From the NCBI GenBank assembly GCA_021851715.1, contig JAJZCR010000007.1, positions 1 to 64,000 of the forward strand: a stretch of 64,000 nt of DNA, read 5' to 3'. Source of the stretch: Planctomycetota bacterium. Lineage in GTDB: Bacteria; Planctomycetota; Phycisphaerae; WQYP01. Of the stretch, positions 43,323-52,643 are shown in pieces. Below the pieces are notes generated by a model that ran no database searches, had not been told where the DNA came from, and was given only the letters and a program-made list of their open reading frames with translations. Positions within the stretch are counted from its first letter, which is position 1; each line of letters starts with the position of its first letter. Position numbers and translations under genes: made by a program.

Positions 43323-44839
43323 GCGCCCGATACCTGGTGCTGCGGGCGCTGCGGATGCGGCCAGTCGAGGTGGAAAAACAGGCCGCGCGGGGCGTCGAGG
43401 CGCTCGTACGTATGGGCACCGAAATAGTCGCGCTGGGCTTGAATTAGATTGGCCGGTGAAACGGCGGACCGATAACCATCGTAATAGGCCAGGGCGGATA
43501 AAAACGCCGGAGCGGCAATGCCCTGCTGTATGGCCAGTGACGCAACTTGACGCCACTGTCGCTGCCCGCTGGTCAGGGCTTTTTTAAAGTACGGATCCAG
43601 CATCAGGTTGGTCAGCGCCGGATTGCGGCTATATGCCTGCGTGATTTTTTGCAGGAACCGGGCGCGAATAATGCAGCCGCCGCGCCAGATGCTGGCAATG
43701 GTGCCAAAATCAAATGTCCAGTGGTATTCCTCCTGGGCCTGCCGCATCAATTGAAAGCCCTGGGCATAGGCGCAGATTTTGGAACAGTAGAGAGCCTGCC
43801 GTACCGCTTCGATGATGGATGTTTTGCCGCTGACACGGGCGGGCTTGCTGCCTTTAAGCTGCCGGGCTGCGGCCACGCGCTCTTCCTTCAGGGCGCTCAT
43901 GCAGCGGGCAAAGACCGCTTCCGCGATGGAATTAGCAGGCACGCCCATGTCCAGGGCACTGCCCGCAGTCCATTTTCCGGTCCCTTTCTGACCGGCGGCA
44001 TCAAGCACCATATCCACGAGAAATTTCCGCGGCTTCACCGGGTCGCGCTGCCGCAGGATATCGGCGGTTATTTCAATCAGGTACGAATCCAAATCGCCTT
44101 GATTCCACTGGACAAAAATGTCGCCCAGTTCAGTGGGATTAAGTTTCAACAAATGTTTGAGCAGGTAATATGCTTCGCTGATCAGTTGCATATCCACATA
44201 CTCAATGCCGTTGTGTACCATTTTGACGTAATGGCCCGCACCATTCGGCCCCAGGTACGCTGTGCATGGTACGCCACCGGTGACGGGCTTGCCCGGAGCC
44301 GCACCAGGAATTGGTTGGCCAGTTTTCGGATCCACCTTGGCGGCAATGGCCCGCCAAATCGGTTCCAGATGCTTCCAGGCTGCCGGATCGCCGCCAGGCA
44401 TCAGCGACGGCCCAAAACGCGCACCGAGTTCTCCGCCGGAAACGCCCGATCCAAAAAAATTAAGCTGCGAGGAATATTGCTTCTCCCGTCGGATGGTATC
44501 GGTCCAGAGGCTGTTACCGGCATCAATGACCAGGTCATCTTTGTCCAAGCCGGCAGCCAGCAGTTGGCTGACCACGGTATCAATGGCCGGTCCCGCTTTC
44601 ACCAGAATAATGATCACCCGTGGTTTTTTCAGGGCGGCGAGGAATTGGGGCAAGCTCTCGCAACCGGTGAGTTGGCCCGGAGTGGATGGGTTTTCACGAA
44701 TAAATTCCTGCATGACCGCGGTGGTACGGTTAAAGACGGCGATATTAAAACCATGATCGGCGATGTTCAGTGCCAGGTTTTTGCCCATGACGGCCAGGCC
44801 GATTAAACCGACATCCGCAGGTTTGACGGTGTCATTCAT
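43319..44839 (-). CDS. gnd: 6-phosphogluconate dehydrogenase, decarboxylating
   Basis: A 506-residue enzyme of the oxidative pentose phosphate pathway that turns 6-phosphogluconate into ribulose 5-phosphate with NADP. The N-terminal Rossmann motif [14 protein letters not shown] is followed by the catalytic block [15 protein letters not shown], then [11 protein letters not shown] and [20 protein letters not shown], all typical. The full-length form (470-510) is present. It ends convergent with coaD, overlapping by four bases. No zwf or pgl is adjacent. Confidence 0.95.
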   Translation of the reverse strand: MNDTVKPADVGLIGLAVMGKNLALNIADHGFNIAVFNRTTAVMQEFIRENPSTPGQLTGCESLPQFLAALKKPRVIIILVKAGPAIDTVVSQLLAAGLDKDDLVIDAGNSLWTDTIRREKQYSSQLNFFGSGVSGGELGARFGPSLMPGGDPAAWKHLEPIWRAIAAKVDPKTGQPIPGAAPGKPVTGGVPCTAYLGPNGAGHYVKMVHNGIEYVDMQLISEAYYLLKHLLKLNPTELGDIFVQWNQGDLDSYLIEITADILRQRDPVKPRKFLVDMVLDAAGQKGTGKWTAGSALDMGVPANSIAEAVFARCMSALKEERVAAARQLKGSKPARVSGKTSIIEAVRQALYCSKICAYAQGFQLMRQAQEEYHWTFDFGTIASIWRGGCIIRARFLQKITQAYSRNPALTNLMLDPYFKKALTSGQRQWRQVASLAIQQGIAAPAFLSALAYYDGYRSAVSPANLIQAQRDYFGAHTYERLDAPRGLFFHLDWPHPQRPQHQVSGA

Positions 44840-45141
44840 AATGTGCGCTCCAGAAAAAAGAGATTCGCTTATTCATGGCGGATATGCTACTGCGGATGAA
44901 GTCGGTCGGCCAGCATGGCAGCTCAACGCGGTGGATCGCTCGGGATTCCTTCAGACCATGCTGGACGGCGCAGCGCTTAGCGGTTAAATATATTCTGCTG
45001 CAATCGAGACACCGGCTTGATTGGGTGGGGGTGGTCGGCCCCATGGGTCCAGCCAAGAACTCAAGTGTGCGGTGGTACGTAATAACATAACCGGATGGAA
45101 GACCCAGATTGGCCCGGCTTGAACCTATGGAGTTATGTGTT
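44840..45141. other. Intergenic region between gnd and the lipoprotein gene
   Basis: About 300 bases separating divergent genes. No recognisable gene is present. An AT-rich stretch near 44985-44995 (TTAAATATATTC) could be part of a promoter but lacks a clear partner. Confidence 0.3.
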
Positions 45142-45993
45142 GTGACGCAATTTTTCCGCATGCATCGTGGTATTCGTGGCACGGTGCTGCTTGGCGTGAC
45201 TGTCTTCATCCTGACTTGCAGCGGCTGCGTTGACCTGACGGGTCTGCCCAACGACCCTGTAGCCCAGACGGTAAAGTCCGGCAATGCACGCCTGTACAAG
45301 TATCCCGGTCACCTGTATGCGATGCGCGGATTTTTGGGCATCTTTTCCACGGGAATGGACCTTTTAGTTCACAAGCTTAACAGCCGGCATATTGTGGCCT
45401 CTGCGGCGGTCGCGGATGAGGCACGCTATGCGGTGCGAAAATTTTTGATGCGCGAAGCCATCGCGGGCCGCCTTACCGGACCGTTGATCCTGGTGGGGCA
45501 CTCGTGGGGAGCGGATGACCAGGTTCGCATTGCCCGGGCATTGGGGCGGGCCGGCATTAAAGTGAACCTGCTGCTGCTGATTGACCCGGTAACGCCGCCG
45601 CCCGTACCAGCCAATGTCATCCGGTGCGTGGATATTTATAAGAGCCATCCGCTGACGGACTGGCTGCCGGTGTGGCGCGGCATTGCCGATGATGCGCGCA
45701 ATCCGGTGGCGACGGACTTAACGGTGATCAATTTACGGACCGCCAAGGTTGGCTTTGACACTTCCGTAGTGAATCACGTCAATATCAGCGCGGTGCCGGG
45801 TGTGCAAAAAATGATGATGCATTATATTTTGGATACTCTGCAACGCGCAGCGGTCCGCCACGGCGGCACTGCTGCTACCGCATTGCCGGGCTCCATGCAT
45901 CCGCCGGCCACGCAACCATCGACCGGTGCGGCTGGGGGAGCCAGCCGTGAGCTTATGACCAAATCCGCTTCTGGTGTTACAATCAAGCAGTAA
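45142..45993 (+). CDS. Lipoprotein with alpha/beta-hydrolase fold
   Basis: A 283-residue secreted lipoprotein. The signal GIRGTVLLGVTVFILTCSGC ends in a lipobox (CSGC). The mature part has a nucleophile elbow LVGHSWGAD, an Asp strand LLLIDPVTPPP and a late His in VNHVNISAVPG, which fit the Ser-Asp-His triad. It probably hydrolyses a lipid or ester at the inner face of the outer membrane or in the periplasm. GTG 45142 has GGAG nine bases upstream and gives a good signal; ATG 45127 is an alternative. The C-terminal 40 residues are Ala/Pro/Thr-rich. It is the first gene of a series reaching 51570. Confidence 0.7.
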   Translation: MTQFFRMHRGIRGTVLLGVTVFILTCSGCVDLTGLPNDPVAQTVKSGNARLYKYPGHLYAMRGFLGIFSTGMDLLVHKLNSRHIVASAAVADEARYAVRKFLMREAIAGRLTGPLILVGHSWGADDQVRIARALGRAGIKVNLLLLIDPVTPPPVPANVIRCVDIYKSHPLTDWLPVWRGIADDARNPVATDLTVINLRTAKVGFDTSVVNHVNISAVPGVQKMMMHYILDTLQRAAVRHGGTAATALPGSMHPPATQPSTGAAGGASRELMTKSASGVTIKQ

Positions 45994-46026
45994 AAGTGGG
46001 TCTGTCGGCGTCGATAGAACCGCCTT

Positions 46027-46692
46027 TTGCGGCTTCTGGTTGAAACGAGATCTCTGTTGCGACTGATTGTGACCATAACCGCTTTCGTGTGTGCCTGCGT
46101 ACTGGCTGTTTATTGGGGCACCGTGGCGGTAAAAGCCCGGCGGTTGGCCCGTAAAATAGGGAAAGATCCCAATGTAATTCCCCGCGAAACGGTCGGCCGC
46201 TGGATGCGGATCCTCTGGGCTCCTACCGTAGTGGCGTGGTGTGTGCAGCCGTGGCTGGCGGGTTTCGGCCTGGGCCGGGAAAATTTTTGGTTGCGCAGGC
46301 TGTTAAATCCAACTCAGCCGTCATCGGTGTCGGGCGCGATCATTGGCAGCCTGTTGGCTGTTGTGGCTTTAATTTTAACCATGATCTGCTGGCGGCGCAT
46401 GGGACTATCCTGGCGTATCGGGATCGATCCCGGCGAACGCACCGAATTGGTTGTCCGGGGGCCCTATCGCCTAGTCCGGCATCCCATTTATGCGCTGTCC
46501 ATTTTACTGATGCTGGGTGTGGTGCTCGCCATTCCCACGCCTCTGATGCTGGTAACCGCCGGTATTCATATTACTATGCTGCAGATTGAGGCCCGCCGCG
46601 AGGAAGCTTACCTGCTGAAAATTCATGGGACGCAGTATAGCCGCTATCGGGATACGGTAGGACGGTTTATCCCCCGATTTCGGGTACAGTAG
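46027..46692 (+). CDS. Isoprenylcysteine methyltransferase-like membrane protein (ICMT/PEMT family)
   Basis: A 221-residue protein with four or five hydrophobic helices (LRLIVTITAFVCACVLAVYWG, SGAIIGSLLAVVALILTM). The C-terminal catalytic pattern is VVRGPYRLVRHPIYALSILLMLG, later EEAYLLKIHGTQYSRYRDTV with GRFIPR. In ICMT and phospholipid methyltransferases these segments bind SAM and the lipid. The substrate here may be a lipid or isoprenoid carboxyl, hydroxyl or amine. The start is TTG 46027 or 46057. It lies between a lipoprotein hydrolase and an acyltransferase-like gene. Confidence 0.8.
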   Translation: MRLLVETRSLLRLIVTITAFVCACVLAVYWGTVAVKARRLARKIGKDPNVIPRETVGRWMRILWAPTVVAWCVQPWLAGFGLGRENFWLRRLLNPTQPSSVSGAIIGSLLAVVALILTMICWRRMGLSWRIGIDPGERTELVVRGPYRLVRHPIYALSILLMLGVVLAIPTPLMLVTAGIHITMLQIEARREEAYLLKIHGTQYSRYRDTVGRFIPRFRVQ

Positions 46693-46763
46693 TGATTGTG
46701 ATACCGGCCGGCGTCGGGGTGGGGTGCCCCTGGACCTGTTGGTGTGGCAGATGATGGGACAGC

Positions 46764-48119
46764 GTGTCTGTAAAAAATACAATTGAACCACGGCTTGAAC
46801 CCGCCGGATTGCTGCCGTTGGCAGGGCCGATTGAGCTTAACGCGTTTCAACTTTTAATGCGCGACTGGACGCGGTTGGGGCCTTACAATGCCGGTCAGGC
46901 CCTGTGCGTCGCAGGCTTACCGGATCCGTCGCGCTGGCAGACCGCCGTTCAGGATGTGATGTCGGCCCTGCGGCTGGGGAGGCCGCAGGTTGAAGGCTTG
47001 CGGGCTTTTTTCTATCCGGTGGAGGCCATCCACGTTCCGGTCGTCACCGATGCTACGCTTGAATCGCTGGTTGGCCAGCAGATGAACCTGCCGTTTGCGG
47101 AAGATGATTTCCCGATTCGTTTTTTTATAGTCACCGCGCCGGACCGCCATTGGTTGCTGGCGGTGTATAATCACTGGATCGCGGACAGTTTCGCGATGCG
47201 CTCCGTCATACGTAATATTTTTCACCGGTATTGTGATTCCTATGCGCGCCTGGCCCCACTTACGCTGGTGGCACCCAGTTTTCGCAGTCTGTTTGGGCTC
47301 TACCTGGGACGATTTCCGCTGCTTACCAGAATACGTATGAGTTCCGCGAATTCTCTGCGGCACCTGCAGGCGTATCGACTTAATATTGCAGACCCGCTGG
47401 ATTTCCATTCCGTGGTGTCTCTGCATCAATTGCCCGACGGCCTGGTGGATAATTTGCGGTGTCAGGCCCGGATCCTGCACTGCACGGTGCATGATTTATT
47501 TCTTGCGGCGCTGGCCTGGGCCTGCGGCCGGCTGACCGTTGCCGATCGCTATCGCTCACGGCGGCGCCACAGCCGTAAGAAAATCGCCCTGGGAACCATT
47601 GTGGATATTCGACATAATGCCAGCCGCCCTTTGACTGACGTTTTCGGCCTGTATCTGAGTTGCTGCACGATGCTGGTGGCCAGGCCGGAAACACGCCAGC
47701 TCCGGGAACTGGCGCGATCCATCGGCAGCCATTCGCGCTGGATTAAACAGTCCGACCAGGCCGTACGCCGCTTTGGCACGCTTAAAACCGCCCACATCTG
47801 GTATCATTTGCTGGGTGATCCTCTGCACCAGGCGGGCTTTTTCCAGAAGGCCAGTCCCACTATCGCCGGCATTTCCAACGTCAACCTGACTGGAGATTGG
47901 ATGGACCAGAACCAGGCTGACGCGGCCCACGGTCCCCAGGTGCTGGACTATATTCGCATTTCTCCAACCGGACCGCTGTTGCCGATGGTCTTCACTCTCA
48001 CCACGATTCGCCAGCGGTTGTCATTAAGCGTGACGTATCGGACTACGGCGCTAAAACAGGAGGGGGTGGACACCGTGATTGCCGATTTTCGCGCGGCCCT
48101 GGCGGAGTTGGCACAATGA
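46764..48119 (+). CDS. Condensation/acyltransferase-fold protein
   Basis: A 451-residue protein of the condensation-domain/WS-DGAT/alcohol acyltransferase superfamily. The motif HHxxxDG appears as YNHWIADSFAMR, with the second His and the Asp present but Asn in place of the first His and Ser in place of Gly. Length and the N-terminal half with FFYPVEAIHVPVV fit one complete fold. It probably joins an acyl group to an amine or alcohol, with the donor unknown. The gene starts with GTG 46764 (GGGA upstream), and its stop overlaps the comF-like start (ATGA). It may act with the ICMT-like and hydrolase genes just upstream. Confidence 0.7.
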   Translation: MSVKNTIEPRLEPAGLLPLAGPIELNAFQLLMRDWTRLGPYNAGQALCVAGLPDPSRWQTAVQDVMSALRLGRPQVEGLRAFFYPVEAIHVPVVTDATLESLVGQQMNLPFAEDDFPIRFFIVTAPDRHWLLAVYNHWIADSFAMRSVIRNIFHRYCDSYARLAPLTLVAPSFRSLFGLYLGRFPLLTRIRMSSANSLRHLQAYRLNIADPLDFHSVVSLHQLPDGLVDNLRCQARILHCTVHDLFLAALAWACGRLTVADRYRSRRRHSRKKIALGTIVDIRHNASRPLTDVFGLYLSCCTMLVARPETRQLRELARSIGSHSRWIKQSDQAVRRFGTLKTAHIWYHLLGDPLHQAGFFQKASPTIAGISNVNLTGDWMDQNQADAAHGPQVLDYIRISPTGPLLPMVFTLTTIRQRLSLSVTYRTTALKQEGVDTVIADFRAALAELAQ

Positions 48120-48925
48120 GCCTGCGTGGATCGTTGACGCACACGGCGCTTCGCCGGGTCCATCGCAATGTGTTGCGGCCTGTTGCCGAAATTCTCTTTC
48201 CACCCAACTGCTGGCTGACCCGCCGGGCGACCAATTGGAATGAAGGTGGTCTGAGCCTTTCCGTGCGCGAGAGTATCGCCGCTGCCATGGCCCGGCCCTA
48301 TTGTGGGCGTTGTGGTGCCTCGCAGGGGCCGTGGTCATTGTCCCATGCTGGTTGCCAGCGCTGTTCCCACCGAAACCTGGGCACCGCCGTGATTGCCCGC
48401 GCCGGCACCTTTGAGCCGCCTTTTTCACCGCTGCTGTATCGGCTTAAATTCGGCCGGCACTGGCAGATTGCGCCGCTGCTGGCGGTGCCGTTATGGCAGG
48501 CAATGCAGCGCCAGGCCGCACAGCGCAACCTGTCGATGGATGCCATTATTCCCATTCCGTTGCACTGGATGCGCAATTTTACACGTGGGTTTAATCAGGC
48601 GGAAGAACTGGGCTGGCACCTGAGCCGGCTTTCTGGTGTGCCCATGCACCGCGCCTTGATGCGAATTCGCCAAACCACGCCGCAGGCAAAAACCAGTTCC
48701 AGGAGTGCACGGCAGGAGAATTTACGGGGGGCCTTTACGGTCCGCCGGGGTTATGGATTTCATGGGGCCACAGTCTGGCTGATCGACGATATATGTACCA
48801 CCGGGGCGACGTTGCATGCCGCAGCCACGGCCTTGTCGCGTTTGCCGAGCCATGAGCGCCCGGCTCACATCTGCGCCGCAGTCGTGGCTGTTACCGACCA
48901 TACGCCGCCGCCGCTGAAACAGTAA
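48116..48925 (+). CDS. ComF family phosphoribosyltransferase-like protein
   Basis: A 269-residue ComFC/GntX-type protein. The N-terminal zinc-binding motif CGRCG... CQRC is followed by PFSPLLYRLKFGRHW. The PRPP-binding loop is in VWLIDDICTTGATLHAA, and IPIPLHWMRNFTRGFNQAEEL matches the family. ComF proteins help natural transformation, but most members have unclear roles. It overlaps the previous gene's stop (ATGA), and HrpB begins nine bases later. Whether this organism takes up DNA is not shown. Confidence 0.85.
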   Translation: MSLRGSLTHTALRRVHRNVLRPVAEILFPPNCWLTRRATNWNEGGLSLSVRESIAAAMARPYCGRCGASQGPWSLSHAGCQRCSHRNLGTAVIARAGTFEPPFSPLLYRLKFGRHWQIAPLLAVPLWQAMQRQAAQRNLSMDAIIPIPLHWMRNFTRGFNQAEELGWHLSRLSGVPMHRALMRIRQTTPQAKTSSRSARQENLRGAFTVRRGYGFHGATVWLIDDICTTGATLHAAATALSRLPSHERPAHICAAVVAVTDHTPPPLKQ

Positions 48926-48933
48926 AGTGTTTT

Positions 48934-51570
48934 ATGCCGTTGAGAATGCAACCGCTGCCGATTGATCCATATCTACCAGAGATTGTGGCAGCACTGCACG
49001 CCTGCGTGTCGCTGGTGCTGGTGGCTGAGCCGGGCGCTGGAAAAACCACCCGTGTGCCGCCAGCCGTTATTCGTTCCGGTTTGCTGCCCGCGGGTTCACC
49101 CAGGTTGGTGCTGCTTCAGCCGCGGCGGGTGGCCGCGCGGGCGATTGCGGGTCGGGTGGCACAGGAGAATCAGTGGCAGGTGGGAGAGCAGGTGGGGTAC
49201 CAGATGCGGCTGGAAAGCAATATCCGTCCACATACGCCTCTACGTGTATTGACCGAAGGAGTGTTGACAAGGCAACTGCTGGAAAATCCCTTTCTGGATG
49301 GTATCGGCATGGTGGTGCTCGATGAATTTCATCAGCGCAGTGTGCATGCGGATATGGCATTGGCGATGTTGCGGCAAATTCAGCGGACGGTGCGGCCGGA
49401 TCTGCGAATTGTGGTGATGTCGGCGACGTTGGCGGCTGAGCCGGTGGCGGCATTTCTGGGAGCCTGCCCCATCATCAATATTCCGGGCCGGACGTTTCCG
49501 GTCCAAATAAGCCATCGGCCGCCCGGCGATGTGCCGCTGGAAACTCACCTGGCCACCGTGATTGAACAAACGCTTGAACGGTGCGTTGCCGGACCGGCGG
49601 CGATTGGCCCGGATGGCGGGGAAGAACCCGGCGATATTCTGGTGTTTTTGCCGGGCGTGGGAGAAATTCAACGCTGTCAAACCGCATTGGCTCCGGTCGC
49701 CAGACGCTGGAACCTGCTGGTGCTGCCGCTGCACGGTTCGATGCCCATGGAAAATCAGATACGTGTACTGGAGCGGGCCGACCGGCGAAAGGTTATTTTG
49801 GCCACCAATATCGCCGAGACTTCCCTGACCATTGATGGTGTGCGAACCGTGATTGATTCCGGGCTGATGCGTCAGGCGGAGTACGATCCGGGCCGGGGTA
49901 TGGACAGGCTGGAAAAAATGCGCATCAGCCGGGCTTCCGCGCAACAGCGGGCCGGCCGGGCCGGTCGCACCGCTGCCGGAACTTGCGTGCGTTTGTGGTC
50001 GCTGCAGGAAGACCGCAGCCTGGTGGAGTTTGATGTGCCGGAAATAAAGCGCATCGATTTAAGTTCGACGATGCTGTCCTTGTACGTGTGGGATTCGTCC
50101 GATCCGGATAAGTTTGAATGGTTTGAGAGGCCTTCGGAACCGGCGCTGGCCGGGGCGCAGCGGCATCTGGCGATGCTGGGAGCGCTGGCTACCGCACCGG
50201 AGCGGGGACTTTCATCTTTGGGCCGCACGCTAGCGCAATTGCCGGTGCATCCGCGGTTGGGCAGGATGCTGGTAGCGGCTGGACCGCCGGGTCTATGGGA
50301 CGAGGCAAGTCTGCTGGCTGCCCTGATTGCGGAAAAGGATATTCTGATGTGGCAGCGTGGCGGGGCAGTGGCGAAGATCTCTGCGGAATCTGATGTGCTG
50401 CACCGCATGGAGATTTTTGAGAAAATCCGGGCTGCTGGATTTGCCGGCGGTGGGCTATCGGCCAGGGTGGATATGGCCGCGGTGGTGCATGTGAACCGGG
50501 TGCGTGAAGATATTTTTCGAATCGGACGGGAGGTTGTCTGGAAGGATTTCCCTGCCGGGCGAAAGCCGGCTCTGGCCGGGGCGGATCGTGAGCAGTCGCT
50601 GCTGAAATTATTGCTGGCGGCGTATCCGGATCGCGTGTGTCGCAGACGCGGCGATGATCATCAGCGGGCGCTGATGGTGGGTGGCAAAGGCGTGCGGCTG
50701 GCGGCGGGCAGCGCAGTGCAGCATCCGGAATTTTTCCTGGCCATTGACATTCAGAATGATTCTCGAAGTTCCCGCGGCGAAGCGGTGGTAGTATGGGCCA
50801 GCGGCATTGAATCGGTGTGGCTCATGGAAATGTTTCCACAGGCCGTGGTGCAGAGTCAGACGGTGGAGTGGGATTCCACGGAGCAGCGAGTGGTGGCATT
50901 GCGGCGTTGGGCTTATCACGATTTGATCTTGAGGGAGAGTCGGACCGGCTCACCCGATCCAGTGGTCGCCGCGAGCATGCTGGCGGAAAAGGCACTGCCG
51001 GAGCTGCCAGAAATTGTGGCTGCCGATGCGGGAGCATGGCAGGTTCTGGCACGCATGGCACTTTTGCGCCAGGCCATGCCGGAATTGGAGATTCCGGAGA
51101 TTACACCGGAGGTCTTGGCCGAGCTTCTCATTCAGGTGTGTACAGGAAAGCGCAGTATGGCCGAGTTGCGGCAGGAGCACTGGCGGGAGTGGATATGGAA
51201 TATGCTTGCGTATCCGGTGCGCCGGGCGCTGGATCTTCACGCGCCGCAAACCATCACCTTGCCCAGTGGGCGTCCGGCGACACTGGAGTACTTGGCGGAT
51301 GGCGTGCCTACGTTGGCGGTGCGGGTGCAGGAAATGTTCGGCTGTGCTCAAACGCCGCGAATTGCGGATGGCCGGGTTGCAGTGCAACTGCAGTTGCTGG
51401 GCCCGAATCATCGTCCCGTCCAGATCACCAATGACTTGGCAAGTTTCTGGAAACATGGCTATTTTCTGGTGCGCAAGGACCTTCGTGCCCGCTATCCGAA
51501 GCACGCCTGGCCGGAAGATCCGGCCGCCGCCATGCCACCGATGGCGGGGCGGCATCGTGGACCACGGTGA
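48934..51570 (+). CDS. hrpB: ATP-dependent RNA helicase HrpB
   Basis: An 878-residue DEAH-like helicase. Walker A is AEPGAGKTTRVPPAV, the box reads LDEFH, and MSATL and ATNIAETSLTIDGV follow. RAGRAGRTAAGTCVRLW is motif VI, and the long C-terminal part (about residues 400-860) is typical of HrpB. The sequence agrees with HrpB of Gram-negative bacteria, whose target RNA is unknown. It starts nine bases after the comF-like gene and likely shares a transcript. ATG 48946 is an alternative start. Confidence 0.92.
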   Translation: MPLRMQPLPIDPYLPEIVAALHACVSLVLVAEPGAGKTTRVPPAVIRSGLLPAGSPRLVLLQPRRVAARAIAGRVAQENQWQVGEQVGYQMRLESNIRPHTPLRVLTEGVLTRQLLENPFLDGIGMVVLDEFHQRSVHADMALAMLRQIQRTVRPDLRIVVMSATLAAEPVAAFLGACPIINIPGRTFPVQISHRPPGDVPLETHLATVIEQTLERCVAGPAAIGPDGGEEPGDILVFLPGVGEIQRCQTALAPVARRWNLLVLPLHGSMPMENQIRVLERADRRKVILATNIAETSLTIDGVRTVIDSGLMRQAEYDPGRGMDRLEKMRISRASAQQRAGRAGRTAAGTCVRLWSLQEDRSLVEFDVPEIKRIDLSSTMLSLYVWDSSDPDKFEWFERPSEPALAGAQRHLAMLGALATAPERGLSSLGRTLAQLPVHPRLGRMLVAAGPPGLWDEASLLAALIAEKDILMWQRGGAVAKISAESDVLHRMEIFEKIRAAGFAGGGLSARVDMAAVVHVNRVREDIFRIGREVVWKDFPAGRKPALAGADREQSLLKLLLAAYPDRVCRRRGDDHQRALMVGGKGVRLAAGSAVQHPEFFLAIDIQNDSRSSRGEAVVVWASGIESVWLMEMFPQAVVQSQTVEWDSTEQRVVALRRWAYHDLILRESRTGSPDPVVAASMLAEKALPELPEIVAADAGAWQVLARMALLRQAMPELEIPEITPEVLAELLIQVCTGKRSMAELRQEHWREWIWNMLAYPVRRALDLHAPQTITLPSGRPATLEYLADGVPTLAVRVQEMFGCAQTPRIADGRVAVQLQLLGPNHRPVQITNDLASFWKHGYFLVRKDLRARYPKHAWPEDPAAAMPPMAGRHRGPR

Positions 51571-51650
51571 ATAAATGCCCATGTAGCGATCTGGTGCATA
51601 TCATGATTAGCGGCTGTGATTGGATTGTCCATTAGCAGGAGTAACGGATC

Positions 51651-52640
51651 ATGCAGGCGTGGCTTTTGGGAAAACTTGGATCGCTGGACAACATGCATTT
51701 GGGTGAAGCGGCGGACCCGGTGGCAGGCCGTCACGATGTGGTAATGGAAGTGGCGCTGGCCGCGCTGAACCCTGCTGATCGGTATTTGGCGCAGGGGCAG
51801 TATCCAGCTCGACCGGAGTTGCCGCATATTTTAGGCCGCGACGGTGTGGGGCGCATTGTCAGTGTCGGGGCGGAGGTTAAAACATGGAGGGTGGGTGATC
51901 AGGCGTTGATTTTGCGTGGGCCGGTAGGTGTGGAGCGGGCGGGAACGTTTGCCCGCCTGGTGGCGGTGCCGGCGGATTCGCTGGCGAAAATCCCGCATGA
52001 GTGGTCGCTGGAGCAGGCCGCGGGAGCCAGCCTGGTATATTTGACTGCCTATCAGGCGCTGACTCAATGGAATGATCTTAAGCCCGGACAGGTGCTGATT
52101 ACCGGCGCCTCCGGTGGTGTGGGAGTGGCGGCGGTGCAATTGGCCAAGGCTTTGGGCCACACCGTGGTGGTGCTTTCCCGCAGCGCGGAAAAACAGGATC
52201 AACTTCGCGCCATTGGGGCGGACATAGCTTTAAGTCCGCACGACTCTCAATGGCGCAGGAAACTTTCCGAGGCATTGGGCCAGCGCCGGGTGGATTTGGC
52301 CATCGATAATATCGGCGGTCAGCTTTTTCCGGAGATTATTGATACTCTGGGCATGTTCGGGAGAGTCAGTGTAGTGGGAAGACTGGCCGGGCCGGTACCG
52401 CAATTCAATACCGCAAGCCTGTTTTTCCGGCGAAATAAGATCGGCGGCGTGGCCGTGGCCACCTACAGTGCGGAAGAATCCCGCAGGGTCTGGGCGCATG
52501 TAACGAACTTGCTCAGTGCCAAAAACGCCCGTCCGCTGGTGGACAGCGTACATCCCTTTGAACAACTGCCGGCGGCGTTCGCCCGGCTTGAAGCAGGCCC
52601 TATGGGCAAAGTGTTGCTGCGCGTGGGAGCTGCTTCCTGA
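51651..52640 (+). CDS. Zinc-independent quinone oxidoreductase (MDR family)
   Basis: A 329-residue medium-chain reductase. Coenzyme binding: QVLITGASGGVGVAAVQLAKALGH. Catalytic-domain start: AWLLGKLGSLDNMHLGEAA, ALNPADRYLAQGQYPARPELPHILGRDGVG. There are no cysteine/histidine zinc ligands, as in NADPH:quinone reductases. It probably reduces a quinone or an enone with NADPH. It follows hrpB after 80 bases and is convergent with the glycosyltransferase gene (3-base gap). Confidence 0.88.
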   Translation: MQAWLLGKLGSLDNMHLGEAADPVAGRHDVVMEVALAALNPADRYLAQGQYPARPELPHILGRDGVGRIVSVGAEVKTWRVGDQALILRGPVGVERAGTFARLVAVPADSLAKIPHEWSLEQAAGASLVYLTAYQALTQWNDLKPGQVLITGASGGVGVAAVQLAKALGHTVVVLSRSAEKQDQLRAIGADIALSPHDSQWRRKLSEALGQRRVDLAIDNIGGQLFPEIIDTLGMFGRVSVVGRLAGPVPQFNTASLFFRRNKIGGVAVATYSAEESRRVWAHVTNLLSAKNARPLVDSVHPFEQLPAAFARLEAGPMGKVLLRVGAAS

Positions 52641-52643
52641 CCT

